Below, in pieces: positions 52,989 to 61,000 of a stretch of DNA of 64,000 nt. Within the stretch, counting starts at the first letter, position 1; every line of letters starts with the position of its first letter. The stretch spans positions 4,914 through 68,913 of the forward strand of contig CAZKKI010000080.1 in the NCBI GenBank assembly GCA_964553325.1. Reading direction: 5' to 3'. The notes beneath the pieces are model-generated. The model made no database searches, had not been told where the DNA came from, and saw only the letters and a list, made by a program, of their open reading frames with translations. Made by a program: the position numbers and the translations under genes. Source of the stretch: BMS3ABIN04 sp964553325. GTDB taxonomy: Bacteria > Bacteroidota > Ignavibacteria > Ignavibacteriales > Melioribacteraceae.

Positions 52989-53891
52989 TCACTTTATTAA
53001 ATGAATAAAAACGTTTTCCAAAGAAGGCGAAACTTTACGATAATCGGTGATTTTGATGTTTTGCGATTCCAAAATCGATTTTATCGAATGAAAATCTTGT
53101 TCGAAATCGTCTAAAACAACGTTAATTCTGTCGCCGAAAATTTGCACATCGTATTCAGAAGAATTTTTAATTAAGTTATAAGCTATGCGAATAGGTTGAC
53201 AGACAATTTCCGCAACGTCTTTTCCGATGGAGTTTTTAACATTTTGAGGAGTATCGGCGGCTATAATTTTCCCTTTGTTCATTAATGCGACCCTGTGGCA
53301 TCTTTCGGCTTCGTCGAGATACGGTGTGGTCATAAAAATCGTAATTCCTTCTTTCAATAAATTCGAAAGGATTTTCCAGAAATCCCTTCTCGAAACGGGA
53401 TCGACCCCGGTTGTCGGCTCGTCGAGAAAAATTATTTCTGGGCGGTGAATCAATGCGCATGCAAGTGCAAGTTTTTGTTTCATTCCGCCCGAAAGTTTAT
53501 CCGCCAGCCGGTTTCTGAAAGGTTTAAGTCGCGTAAATTCCAAAAGTTCATCGCGGCGGTTTTCGAAATTTTTTACATTATGAATTTCCGCAATAAATTC
53601 TATGTTTTCATCGACCGTCAAATCTCCGTAAAGACTGAATTTTTGTGAAAGGTAGCCGATTTTTTTCTGGATTTCTGAAACATTTTTTGTTAATTCCCGA
53701 TTTAAAAGACGAATTTCGCCTTCATCGGGATTTAAGAGTCCGCACAAAATTTTAATTGTGGTGGTTTTCCCGGCGCCGTCGGGTCCCACCAACCCGAACA
53801 TTTCACCCTTAACAACATTTAAAGAAATCCCGTCGACTGCGGAAATTTCGCCGAAATTTTTCTTCAGATTTTCAATTTCTATTGCATTCAT
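52989..53891 (-). CDS. ABC transporter ATPase (first)
   Basis: A 300-residue ABC ATPase: Walker A GPDGAGKTT (about 36-44), Q-loop YLSQKFSLYGDLT, signature LSGGMKQKLALACA and Walker B IIFLDEPTTGVDP. It closely resembles the other ATPase of the locus, including the FSLY..LTV segment, which suggests a tandem origin similar to the two ABC halves of YbhF. The start overlaps the stop of the membrane fusion gene by 4 bases. It likely forms a heterodimer with the other ATPase. Confidence 0.92.
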   Translation of the reverse strand: MNAIEIENLKKNFGEISAVDGISLNVVKGEMFGLVGPDGAGKTTTIKILCGLLNPDEGEIRLLNRELTKNVSEIQKKIGYLSQKFSLYGDLTVDENIEFIAEIHNVKNFENRRDELLEFTRLKPFRNRLADKLSGGMKQKLALACALIHRPEIIFLDEPTTGVDPVSRRDFWKILSNLLKEGITIFMTTPYLDEAERCHRVALMNKGKIIAADTPQNVKNSIGKDVAEIVCQPIRIAYNLIKNSSEYDVQIFGDRINVVLDDFEQDFHSIKSILESQNIKITDYRKVSPSLENVFIHLIK

Positions 53892-54865
53892 TTTTCCGAA
53901 TTTCCGGATAAATCGATTACCACGTCGGCAGGCATACCGGCTTTAAGTTCAAAATCCGGATTATCTATCGAAATTTTTACGGCAAAAACCAATTTTGTTC
54001 TTTCGTCCTTTGTTTGAACGCTTTTGGGTGTAAATTCCGCTTCCGGGGAAATATAAATTACTTTTCCCTCGTATGTTTTGTCGGGATAAGTATCCGTTTT
54101 CACTTTTGCTATTTGTCCGAGTTTAACTTTACCCAATTCGGTTTCGGAAATATAGATGACAAGGTTCACCTTGGTCAAATCGGAAATTTTAACCAGCGAG
54201 GTAAAAGGTGCAACGTTTTCACCGGGTTCCACGAATTTTTTAACGATAAATCCGTTAACCGGCGCCGTTACGTAACAATCGTTAATTTGTTTTTTTATTA
54301 AATCCGCTTGTGCGCTAGCCTTTTGCAGATTTGCCCGCGCCGCTTTCAGTTCTTCGGGTCGGGCAAAATTCGATATTTTTTTAAAATTCTCTTCGGCCGT
54401 TTTCAATTGCGATTCGGCAATGCTGAATTTAGCCGAAATTTGGTCGAATTCCCTTTTAGAGACCGCATTAGATTTAAACAAATTTTCGATACGTTCCTTT
54501 TCCTTCGAAATCAATTTGAAATTTGCTTTGGCTTGATTTAATTTTTCTTCGGCTAAAATCAAATCTTCTTTCCTAGCGCCTTTAACCAGCAAATTATATT
54601 TGGCTTCCGCCGCCGCTTTCAAGGCTTCGGCTTGTCTCAATTGAATTTCGAGTAATTCGGAATCGATAATCAAAATCGTATCCGATTTTTCAACTTTGTC
54701 GCCTTCGTCCACTAAAAATTTCAATACCGTTCCGTTTACTTTCGAGCTAACCAAAATATTAGTTGCCTCGATGGTACCGGATTCTTCGATTTTATTATCG
54801 GAATTACCGTTGCAAGCAGATAAAAATCCGAGCAAAACAACAAATAAATAAGCGGTAAATTTCAT
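53888..54865 (-). CDS. Membrane fusion (HlyD-type) lipoprotein
   Basis: A 325-residue periplasmic adaptor of the HlyD/YbhG family. The lipobox LSAC (about residue 18) suggests a lipid anchor. The order is a barrel-sandwich half (GTIEATNILVSSKVNGTVLK), a coiled-coil hairpin (about 80-190), and the second half (VTAPVNGFIVKKFVEPGENV). A beta-barrel domain follows (VNLVIYISETELGKVKLGQI). It links the inner-membrane ABC permeases to the TolC-type channel. The gene directly follows the TetR gene (4-base overlap). Confidence 0.9.
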   Translation of the reverse strand: MKFTAYLFVVLLGFLSACNGNSDNKIEESGTIEATNILVSSKVNGTVLKFLVDEGDKVEKSDTILIIDSELLEIQLRQAEALKAAAEAKYNLLVKGARKEDLILAEEKLNQAKANFKLISKEKERIENLFKSNAVSKREFDQISAKFSIAESQLKTAEENFKKISNFARPEELKAARANLQKASAQADLIKKQINDCYVTAPVNGFIVKKFVEPGENVAPFTSLVKISDLTKVNLVIYISETELGKVKLGQIAKVKTDTYPDKTYEGKVIYISPEAEFTPKSVQTKDERTKLVFAVKISIDNPDFELKAGMPADVVIDLSGNSEK

Positions 54866-55515
54866 TTTTTATCCCGTTTTTTAATTTCTTTATATTGTTT
54901 TCTTCCTTTTTTCGTTAGAATTCCGGAAATGAGAATATCGAACGTTATGTTAAATGCTTCGTAGAGAGAATAATTGCTTCGGATAAGAAAGTCGGGATTA
55001 ATTACGCCCAGCAATCCGGATGTAATTGTTTGAACTATAATTTCATTCGGTTTATCGACTATTAAATTTTCTTTTTTGCCTTGCGAAAGAATTCGTGCGA
55101 AAGTATTTGTAATATTTTCACTTCTCCTTTTTTCGAATTCGTTCCAAATTTGCGGATAATATGTACTTAAATCGTCCGCCCATTTAATACCGATTTTCAA
55201 AAACAAATCCGATATAAAATTGCTCAGTTTGCGCAACTTAACAATTGTGTTATCCTTCGAAGAAACAATTTCCTCGAGACTTTGCCGTACTTCTTTTTCC
55301 AATCCGCTTTGAATTGTTCTGACTAACTCTTCCTTCGTTGAAAAATATTTATATACGGTTTTTTTGCTTACTTTCAATTCTTTGGCAATTTCGTCCATGG
55401 AAGTTTTATGGAAGCCGTTTTTAAGAAAAATTTTCTTCGCGATGAGTTCAATACGTTTTTTCTCGTTGTTCATTTTAGAAACTATTTCCGTTTTTTTAGT
55501 TTCCAATATAATCAT
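54862..55515 (-). CDS. TetR-family transcriptional regulator
   Basis: A 217-residue regulator with an N-terminal TetR DNA-binding domain (IAKKIFLKNGFHKTSMDEIA, KELKVSKKTVYKYFSTKEEL; about residues 24-70) and a helical ligand-binding half. It is the first gene of the efflux operon and overlaps the adaptor gene by 4 bases, so it most likely represses the whole unit until a transported compound binds. A start at the internal ATG (55473) would give 203 residues; neither start has a clear ribosome site. Confidence 0.88.
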   Translation of the reverse strand: MIILETKKTEIVSKMNNEKKRIELIAKKIFLKNGFHKTSMDEIAKELKVSKKTVYKYFSTKEELVRTIQSGLEKEVRQSLEEIVSSKDNTIVKLRKLSNFISDLFLKIGIKWADDLSTYYPQIWNEFEKRRSENITNTFARILSQGKKENLIVDKPNEIIVQTITSGLLGVINPDFLIRSNYSLYEAFNITFDILISGILTKKGRKQYKEIKKRDKK

Positions 55516-55650
55516 TTTATTAAAATCATCAAAATTAAAATGTGATAAAGATTGTTATGTAGATAATTTTAATGATGCGGAATTGTGTTTGCCATTTTAC
55601 AAATAAGCGAGAGTAAAATATATAAATCCACAAAAAATTTGTTAATTAGC

Positions 55651-56916
55651 TTAATCCACGTCGCTTAGCGAACTGTAATCCGGATCGAACAGACGTTTAT
55701 AAACCCTCATTGCGAACGAGTCGGTCATACCGGCAATATAATCGCAAATCAACCGCGCTTTTTGTGTATCGGATTTTTCCGCAACTATTAAATTGTGGGT
55801 AAAATTCGGCAAAAGTTTTATTTCTTTTCTGTTTATGATGTAGTTTCCCGTAAAAACTTCGAACATACGCGTAATCATTTCATCCGCTTTAAATTCCACT
55901 TGATGTAACGGCGGAGAGGTGAAAACCAAATCGACCGCAATTTTTTTATACAGCTCAGCTTGTTTTTTAATTTTCCCGTCGATTTTCAAAACGTATTTAT
56001 ACCGGTTTGTAACATCATCCATAAAAGTTTCACGTTCTTCGATCGAGCAAGCAAGAATAAAATCCCCGATAATCGAGCCGAGTTTCGGTTTATAATTTCC
56101 TTTTATAATCAATTCCTTAAGTTGATTAACAAAACCGGCTTCCTCGTCATCCAGCAAATTTTTATTTTGTTCGATCCAACGGTTAATTCCGTTATACGTT
56201 ATAAATCCGCCCGAAATACTATCCACGATATCGTTTATGGCATAAGCGGTATCGTCCGCCCAATCCATAATCTGGCATTCGATACTTCTGAAATTATTCA
56301 AATCGATATTTTTTTGTCCTTTCTGTTTTCCATCGAACACAAAATCGATAAATTCACTTTGATAATCGAATATAAAATGATTTCCGGGTTTGCCGAGTTC
56401 GGAATAAGTATATTTGTATTTCAAAATCGAATCCAGGAAAGCTCTTGTCGGATTCATCCCCCGCCGGTCGTTTTCGCTACGGTACAAAATTTCCGTTAAC
56501 AACCGTAATGTTTGTGCATTTCCTTCAAAACCACCGTATTCGTTCATTAAAGCGTTGAGTGTGCGTTCGCCGGCGTGACCGAAAGGCGGATGACCGAGAT
56601 CGTGCGCTAAACAAGAAGATTCAACTAAATCCGGATCGATAAAATATTTATCATTAAACGGCGAATCTTTTTTGTGCATCAAATAATTACAAATTGATCT
56701 ACCGATTTGAGCAACTTCGATAGAGTGCGTTAAACGCGTTCTGTAATAATCGCTTTCGCCGGGCAAGAAAACTTGAGTTTTTCCTTGTAATCTTCTGAAT
56801 TCGGACGAATGTATTATTCTGTCTCTGTCGATTTGAAAAACCGTACGATAATCGTTTGTTCTGCTGCTCGGTTTTAATCTGGTAAAATCGAACTCGCCGT
56901 AAAATTCGTTTTTCAT
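55651..56916 (-). CDS. dgt: Deoxyguanosinetriphosphate triphosphohydrolase-like HD protein
   Basis: A 421-residue HD-domain phosphohydrolase that removes triphosphate from dNTPs, affecting nucleotide pool balance. Metal ligands are visible in RLTHSIEVAQIG, SCLAHDLGHPPFGHAGE and MDWADDTAYAINDI. The FRRLQGKTQVFL segment is the dGTPase-family signature. The C-terminal antiviral-type extension is present in full. Its length fits the Dgt subgroup. No effector or neighbour points to phage defence; it looks like a housekeeping gene in its own unit. Confidence 0.9.
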   Translation of the reverse strand: MKNEFYGEFDFTRLKPSSRTNDYRTVFQIDRDRIIHSSEFRRLQGKTQVFLPGESDYYRTRLTHSIEVAQIGRSICNYLMHKKDSPFNDKYFIDPDLVESSCLAHDLGHPPFGHAGERTLNALMNEYGGFEGNAQTLRLLTEILYRSENDRRGMNPTRAFLDSILKYKYTYSELGKPGNHFIFDYQSEFIDFVFDGKQKGQKNIDLNNFRSIECQIMDWADDTAYAINDIVDSISGGFITYNGINRWIEQNKNLLDDEEAGFVNQLKELIIKGNYKPKLGSIIGDFILACSIEERETFMDDVTNRYKYVLKIDGKIKKQAELYKKIAVDLVFTSPPLHQVEFKADEMITRMFEVFTGNYIINRKEIKLLPNFTHNLIVAEKSDTQKARLICDYIAGMTDSFAMRVYKRLFDPDYSSLSDVD

Positions 56917-56975
56917 TTTTAATCCTATTTTGTCGGGATAAATTTAATAAATCCCAATAACTTTTATTTTGAGTA

Positions 56976-57004
56976 TTGACAACAACTCAGTTTTAATTTA
57001 TCTT
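56976..57004 (+). promoter_or_regulatory. Sigma-70-like promoter of the AhpD-like gene
   Basis: TTGACA at 56976-56981, a 17-base spacer, and TATCTT at 56999-57004 (four of six consensus bases). It lies 40 bases ahead of the ATG, which has the ribosome site AAAGGAG. The -35 box matches perfectly. The organism's own promoter preferences are unknown, so this is a moderate call. Confidence 0.45.
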
Positions 57005-57043
57005 TTAATTTTACAATAAACAAATAGTTCAAAGGAGAAGAAT

Positions 57044-57601
57044 ATGCCTTGGATTCGTGAGATTGAAGAAGATAAAGCCGACGGAAAACTAAAAGAAGTA
57101 TACGAAAAAATAAAAAAGAGCCGTGGCAAGCTTTCCAACATAATGAAAATACAAAGTTTAATGCCCGATGTAATGGAATCTCATTTACAGCTTTATTTGG
57201 ATATAATGTTTAACGACTCGGGGATAACCCGCGAAGAAAAAGAACTGATAGCCGTAATTGTTTCTGCAATAAACGATTGTCCGTATTGCGTAAGTCACCA
57301 TGCCGAAGCACTGAATGTATATTGGAAAGATCCGGCTAAAATCCAACAGGTAATAAACGATTACAAAACCGTCGATTTACCGGTACGAACATTTGCAATT
57401 TTAAGTTATGCGGAAAAACTTACACTTTACCCCGGTTCGGTTGACGAACACGATATTGAAAATCTTCAGCTTCACGGAATAAGCGATGAAGATATTCTGA
57501 ATATTAATTTGGTAGTGAGTTATTTTAATTTCGTAAACAGAATTGCCAACGGGTTGGGTGTAGAACATTCCGATGAAGAAGTGAAAGGATACGCGTATTA
57601 A
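57044..57601 (+). CDS. Peroxidase-related AhpD/carboxymuconolactone-fold protein
   Basis: A 185-residue all-helical protein of the carboxymuconolactone decarboxylase/AhpD group, closest to the peroxidase-related subfamily. The redox motif is CPYCVSHHAEAL (about residue 88), with two cysteines and the downstream histidine as in AhpD. Such proteins are thought to reduce peroxides with thiol partners. It is a single-gene unit with its own promoter. The length and WIREIEEDKADGKLKEVYE opening match the subfamily. Confidence 0.88.
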   Translation: MPWIREIEEDKADGKLKEVYEKIKKSRGKLSNIMKIQSLMPDVMESHLQLYLDIMFNDSGITREEKELIAVIVSAINDCPYCVSHHAEALNVYWKDPAKIQQVINDYKTVDLPVRTFAILSYAEKLTLYPGSVDEHDIENLQLHGISDEDILNINLVVSYFNFVNRIANGLGVEHSDEEVKGYAY

Positions 57602-57873
57602 ATCGCACAATAATTAGCGACTTTTCAAGTTTTGCTACGCACTGAAAAAACGAGGCGGTTAGGCGAATTTTTGTTTAGCCGCTGCTTCACAATTATATAC
57701 AAAATGTTTCTCTATTCTGTCAATCGTAAATGACCAGTCTGCAGTTGACAAAACACAAAAAACAAATCACAAATTTCTAAAAACAAAAATCACTAATTAT
57801 GAGACTCAAACAGCAATTAAACAATTCCTATCCCTAATAACTAATGGCTAAAAAAAATTCTTTAAAATTTCAA

Positions 57874-58629
57874 TCAATCCGGAAGAGGATTCTTAAACTT
57901 TTTCACCTCTTCCAAAATTTCCGGCAAAATTTCTCCGGCTTTTCCTTGAATGGAATAATCGACGCGGTAACTTAAATCCGTAGGTTCGATATTTATTTCA
58001 ACAAGGTATGCACCGCCTCTTTTAGCCGAATCGGGAATATATGCCGCGGGATAGACTACGGCGGAAGTTCCAACGACAAAACAAATATCGCTGGTGCGCG
58101 CAACCTTTTCCGCCGAAGAAAAAATATTTTGCGGAAGCGGTTCGCCGAACCAAACCACGTCGGGGCGAATTAAACCGCCGCACATTTTACATTTCGGTAC
58201 ACCGGCGGTACTTTCCAATTCCTCGTGCGTGAAATACGTTTTACAATCGATACAATAATTTCTTTCTATGTTACCGTGCAGTTCGTAAATCTTCGTGCTT
58301 CCGGCTCTTGAATGAAGGTTGTCAATATTTTGAGTAATAACGCTCACATCATCGAAATAATTTTCCATTTCGGCGATGGCAATGTGACCTTTATTCGGTT
58401 GTGCTTCCTCAACAATTTTTCTACGGTATTGGTACCATTCCCAAACCAAATCCGGATTTCTCAAAAATGCGTCGAAGTTGGCAAGTTCTTCCGGCCGGAA
58501 TTTTTTCCACAATCCTTCATTTCCTCTAAAGGTCGGGATTCCGCTTTCTGCGGAGATGCCGGCTCCCGTAAAAAAAACAACGGAAGAGGCGGTTTTCAAT
58601 CTTTCAAGGAATTCGTTTTTGAATTCCAT
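57874..58629 (-). CDS. cobB: NAD-dependent protein deacylase, sirtuin
   Basis: A 251-residue class III (SIRT5/CobB-like) sirtuin. Key motifs are FFTGAGISAESGIPTFRG, TQNIDNLHSRAG with catalytic LHG (YELHGN), the zinc ligands CIDC and CKMC, and GTSAVVYPAAYIP. WEWYQYRRK contains the Tyr-x-x-Arg pair linked to desuccinylase/demalonylase activity. It differs from the SIR2-like protein at 35195, which has another architecture. The gene starts 2 bases after a TPR protein gene. Confidence 0.93.
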   Translation of the reverse strand: MEFKNEFLERLKTASSVVFFTGAGISAESGIPTFRGNEGLWKKFRPEELANFDAFLRNPDLVWEWYQYRRKIVEEAQPNKGHIAIAEMENYFDDVSVITQNIDNLHSRAGSTKIYELHGNIERNYCIDCKTYFTHEELESTAGVPKCKMCGGLIRPDVVWFGEPLPQNIFSSAEKVARTSDICFVVGTSAVVYPAAYIPDSAKRGGAYLVEINIEPTDLSYRVDYSIQGKAGEILPEILEEVKKFKNPLPD

Positions 58630-58631
58630 TT

Positions 58632-59408
58632 TTATTCGTCTTTTATCTCATCTAACAACTTTTTAACTTCGGCCAACCGGATATGATCGTCTTCATCTTG
58701 CTTTTTGCTTGCCAGAGCTTTATTAAGCATTTCACGGGCTTTTTCGTATTCGTCTTCCCTTATCAATGCTTTGGCGTAATCGAGATAATACATAATAAAT
58801 CCGGGTCTCAGTTTAATAGCTTTTTCGTAATGAACCAAGGCGGAATCGAGATCCGCCCAACCAAGTCCTATTACCGCACGTGCAGGCGCCCATTTTTGAC
58901 TTACGCGGGCATGAGTTCGAGCTAAAATGTAATGCGCCAGGCTTTGAACGATATTGCCGCCGTTACCCAATTCAATAGCTTTTTGGCAATCGTCTCTAAC
59001 GGCCTCAACCACGGAAGCCACACTGAAAACCCCTTTGAATAAAGCTATTCTTCCGTTTGCAATTGCGCGGCGCACGTAAGGCATTGCTTCGTTGGGTGCA
59101 AGTTTCACGGCTCTATCGGCGTAATCCAAAGCAATTTTGTACATTTTCAGTTGTTCATCTTCGAAATTTTCCATATTCTCGTCCAAATGCTCGCCGATAT
59201 CGATGTAAGCTCTGCTGATTCTCCACAACACCTGCCAGTTATCGGGGAAAAGCTTATCGGCTTTTTGATATACTTCGAGGGCGGCTTTATTATCGAATTG
59301 CCGGTAATATTTATCGCCTGCGGCCAAAAGCGAATCGAGCTTTGCGTCTTGTCCAAAAATCGAATTGGAAATAACAAACAATAAAAAAATGTAAATCAAA
59401 TTTTTCAT
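58632..59408 (-). CDS. Secreted TPR protein
   Basis: A 258-residue exported protein: signal peptide (residues 1-19, ending IFGQ) and TPR repeats from about 25 to 240 (DNKAALEVYQKADKLFPDN, ALDYADRAVKLAPNEAM, LVHYEKAIKLRPGFIMY, EYEKAREMLNKAL). A central stretch with IALFKGVFSVASVVEAVRDD resembles the regucalcin-like microsomal TPR group of Bacteroidota. It lies between yhaM and cobB in a minus-strand series. Probably an envelope scaffold or assembly factor; function is unknown. Confidence 0.82.
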   Translation of the reverse strand: MKNLIYIFLLFVISNSIFGQDAKLDSLLAAGDKYYRQFDNKAALEVYQKADKLFPDNWQVLWRISRAYIDIGEHLDENMENFEDEQLKMYKIALDYADRAVKLAPNEAMPYVRRAIANGRIALFKGVFSVASVVEAVRDDCQKAIELGNGGNIVQSLAHYILARTHARVSQKWAPARAVIGLGWADLDSALVHYEKAIKLRPGFIMYYLDYAKALIREDEYEKAREMLNKALASKKQDEDDHIRLAEVKKLLDEIKDE

Positions 59409-59443
59409 TTTAATTTCCTCTAAATTATGCGGTTAAAATTTAT

Positions 59444-60433
59444 TTAATCGAATAAAGAATCTTTCGGCTCTTCCCCGTTTTTCTTTTTTTCGGCAAACAA
59501 CATTGTTCCGGCAAGCGGCAAAAACCTTGTCCAGCTTCCTTCTTTATCTTCATCGGCTTTAATAGCCAATTTGTATGCATTTGCCTTTGCGCTAAGTTCA
59601 TCGGCATGGTATAAAACGATTGCTTCCAGTGTTTTCGGTTCCACCGGCGAAGCATGTTCCAGTTTGCCTTGATGACTCAGAACAAGATGTAACAATAGCA
59701 TTAAAAGCTTTTCGGGGAAATTGTTAATTTTTTCTGCCGCTTCTTGAATTTTCAATGCGGCGATTGTGATATGTCCGAGCAACCTTCCTTTATCCGTATA
59801 ATCGAAAGAATTCTCGTAAGTAAGTTCTTCGGTTTTTCCGAAATCGTGAAGAATAGCGGCGGTAAGTAAAAGATCCCTATCCATTTCGGGATGAATTTTG
59901 CACATCAGATCGCAAATTTTCAGGATTTCAAGCGTATGTTCCAAAAGTCCGTGCACATACGAATGATGCCAAGCTTTCCCGGCGGGTACGTGAGTATATT
60001 TTTCAAAAGTTTTTTCATCGAAAATCCGATTCAGCAGTTCAAGCAAATAGCGGTTATTTATCGATCTGATAAAATCTTTTAATTCGTTTTTCATTTCATC
60101 AAAATCGCGTTCGGATACGGGAAGAAAATCTTTCTGCGAAACGTTATCGGACTCGCGAGCCAGATCAATCGATAAAATTCTTATTTGCGGTTGATTGTTA
60201 AATTCTTCAATTACTCCTTCAACCCTAACAATATCGCCTTCTTTAGCCCTTGCAAGAAAATCTTCGAAATTATCCCATACTTTTGCGGGGTAAACCGCCG
60301 ATTTATCCCTCAGCTCGAGGTTTAAGTAGCTCTTGTTGGCTTTTGTCGTTTTCGTTTCGATTTTATTCAAAAGCAAAAAATGCTTAACCGGTTCACCGGT
60401 TTTTAATTTCGAAAGTTCTTTTTGTTTTAACAT
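59444..60433 (-). CDS. yhaM: 3'-5' exoribonuclease YhaM-like
   Basis: A 329-residue protein with an N-terminal OB-fold nucleic-acid-binding domain (about 15-95; KTTKANKSYLNLELRDKSAV) and a C-terminal HD phosphohydrolase domain. The metal ligands are in AWHHSYVHGLLEHTLEI and AAILHDFGKTEELTYE. This is the arrangement of YhaM, a 3'-5' exonuclease that trims RNA and single-stranded DNA. The length fits. It overlaps no neighbour but follows the NusG paralogue by 6 bases, so it may be cotranscribed. Confidence 0.88.
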   Translation of the reverse strand: MLKQKELSKLKTGEPVKHFLLLNKIETKTTKANKSYLNLELRDKSAVYPAKVWDNFEDFLARAKEGDIVRVEGVIEEFNNQPQIRILSIDLARESDNVSQKDFLPVSERDFDEMKNELKDFIRSINNRYLLELLNRIFDEKTFEKYTHVPAGKAWHHSYVHGLLEHTLEILKICDLMCKIHPEMDRDLLLTAAILHDFGKTEELTYENSFDYTDKGRLLGHITIAALKIQEAAEKINNFPEKLLMLLLHLVLSHQGKLEHASPVEPKTLEAIVLYHADELSAKANAYKLAIKADEDKEGSWTRFLPLAGTMLFAEKKKNGEEPKDSLFD

Positions 60434-60439
60434 AACGTT

Positions 60440-60961
60440 TTACACCTTTTCGACCAAACTGTCCCTCGGAATTTGAACAACAACCGAACGACGTAACAAA
60501 TCTATTGTAACGGCCAACATCTGTTCTTGGTTTGTGGTCTTATAAACAATTCCTTCGATATCTTTGAACGGACCAGAAACAATCCGCACGCGGGTACCGA
60601 CTTTAAGAGCATCTTTAACAAATACCTCAACGTTTTTCTCCAACATCTTTTTCAAATTTTCAATTTGCCAATCGGGAATTACAGCCGGCTTACCGTCGAA
60701 ATAAATAGTTCGCACGATTGCATACTGTTCCAAAGCAATTAAGCGTTCTTTTTCGTTAGCATGAATAAAAATATAACTTTTAAATAACGGTTCTTTAACT
60801 TTTTTCTTTCTATCGCTCCATTGCTTAATCCGGGTAACGGTCGGTAAAAAATATTCAACTCCGCATCCCTTTAATTGTTGTTCGGCTTTGAATTCGTGCC
60901 GGGGTTTGGTATAAAGCGCAAACCAATGTCTTTTCCCGCCGTTACCGTTATTTTGTTCCAT
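60440..60961 (-). CDS. NusG-family specialised elongation factor (UpxY/RfaH-like paralogue)
   Basis: A 173-residue NusG-like protein: the NGN domain (about residues 10-105; WFALYTKPRHEFKAEQQLKG, FLPTVTRIKQW) and a KOW domain (about 118-165; GTRVRIVSGPFKDIEGIVYK). The missing secE-rplK neighbourhood, the KPRHE core and the length point to a specialised paralogue and not the housekeeping NusG. Such proteins promote read-through of long surface-polysaccharide operons. The ATG at 60961 has GGAG ahead of it; a TTG at 60991 is less likely. The target operon is not in this window. Confidence 0.84.
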   Translation of the reverse strand: MEQNNGNGGKRHWFALYTKPRHEFKAEQQLKGCGVEYFLPTVTRIKQWSDRKKKVKEPLFKSYIFIHANEKERLIALEQYAIVRTIYFDGKPAVIPDWQIENLKKMLEKNVEVFVKDALKVGTRVRIVSGPFKDIEGIVYKTTNQEQMLAVTIDLLRRSVVVQIPRDSLVEKV

Positions 60962-61000
60962 TAAATTGCTCCAGTACTTTTTCTTTTGCAATCAACACGA

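Noticed and set aside
55651..56916. dGTPase considered as a phage-defence dNTP-depleting enzyme
   Set aside because: Sequence and context look like the ordinary housekeeping subgroup and no defence genes are adjacent.
57650..57685. Hairpin GCGGTTA/TTTAGCCGC after the AhpD-like gene
   Set aside because: Short stem with a G-U pair and no uridine run after it; too weak to call a terminator.
57735..57800. A/C-rich stretch with CACAAA- and CAAAT-like near-repeats
   Set aside because: Units are irregular and short; it is low-complexity intergenic DNA and not a tandem or CRISPR array.
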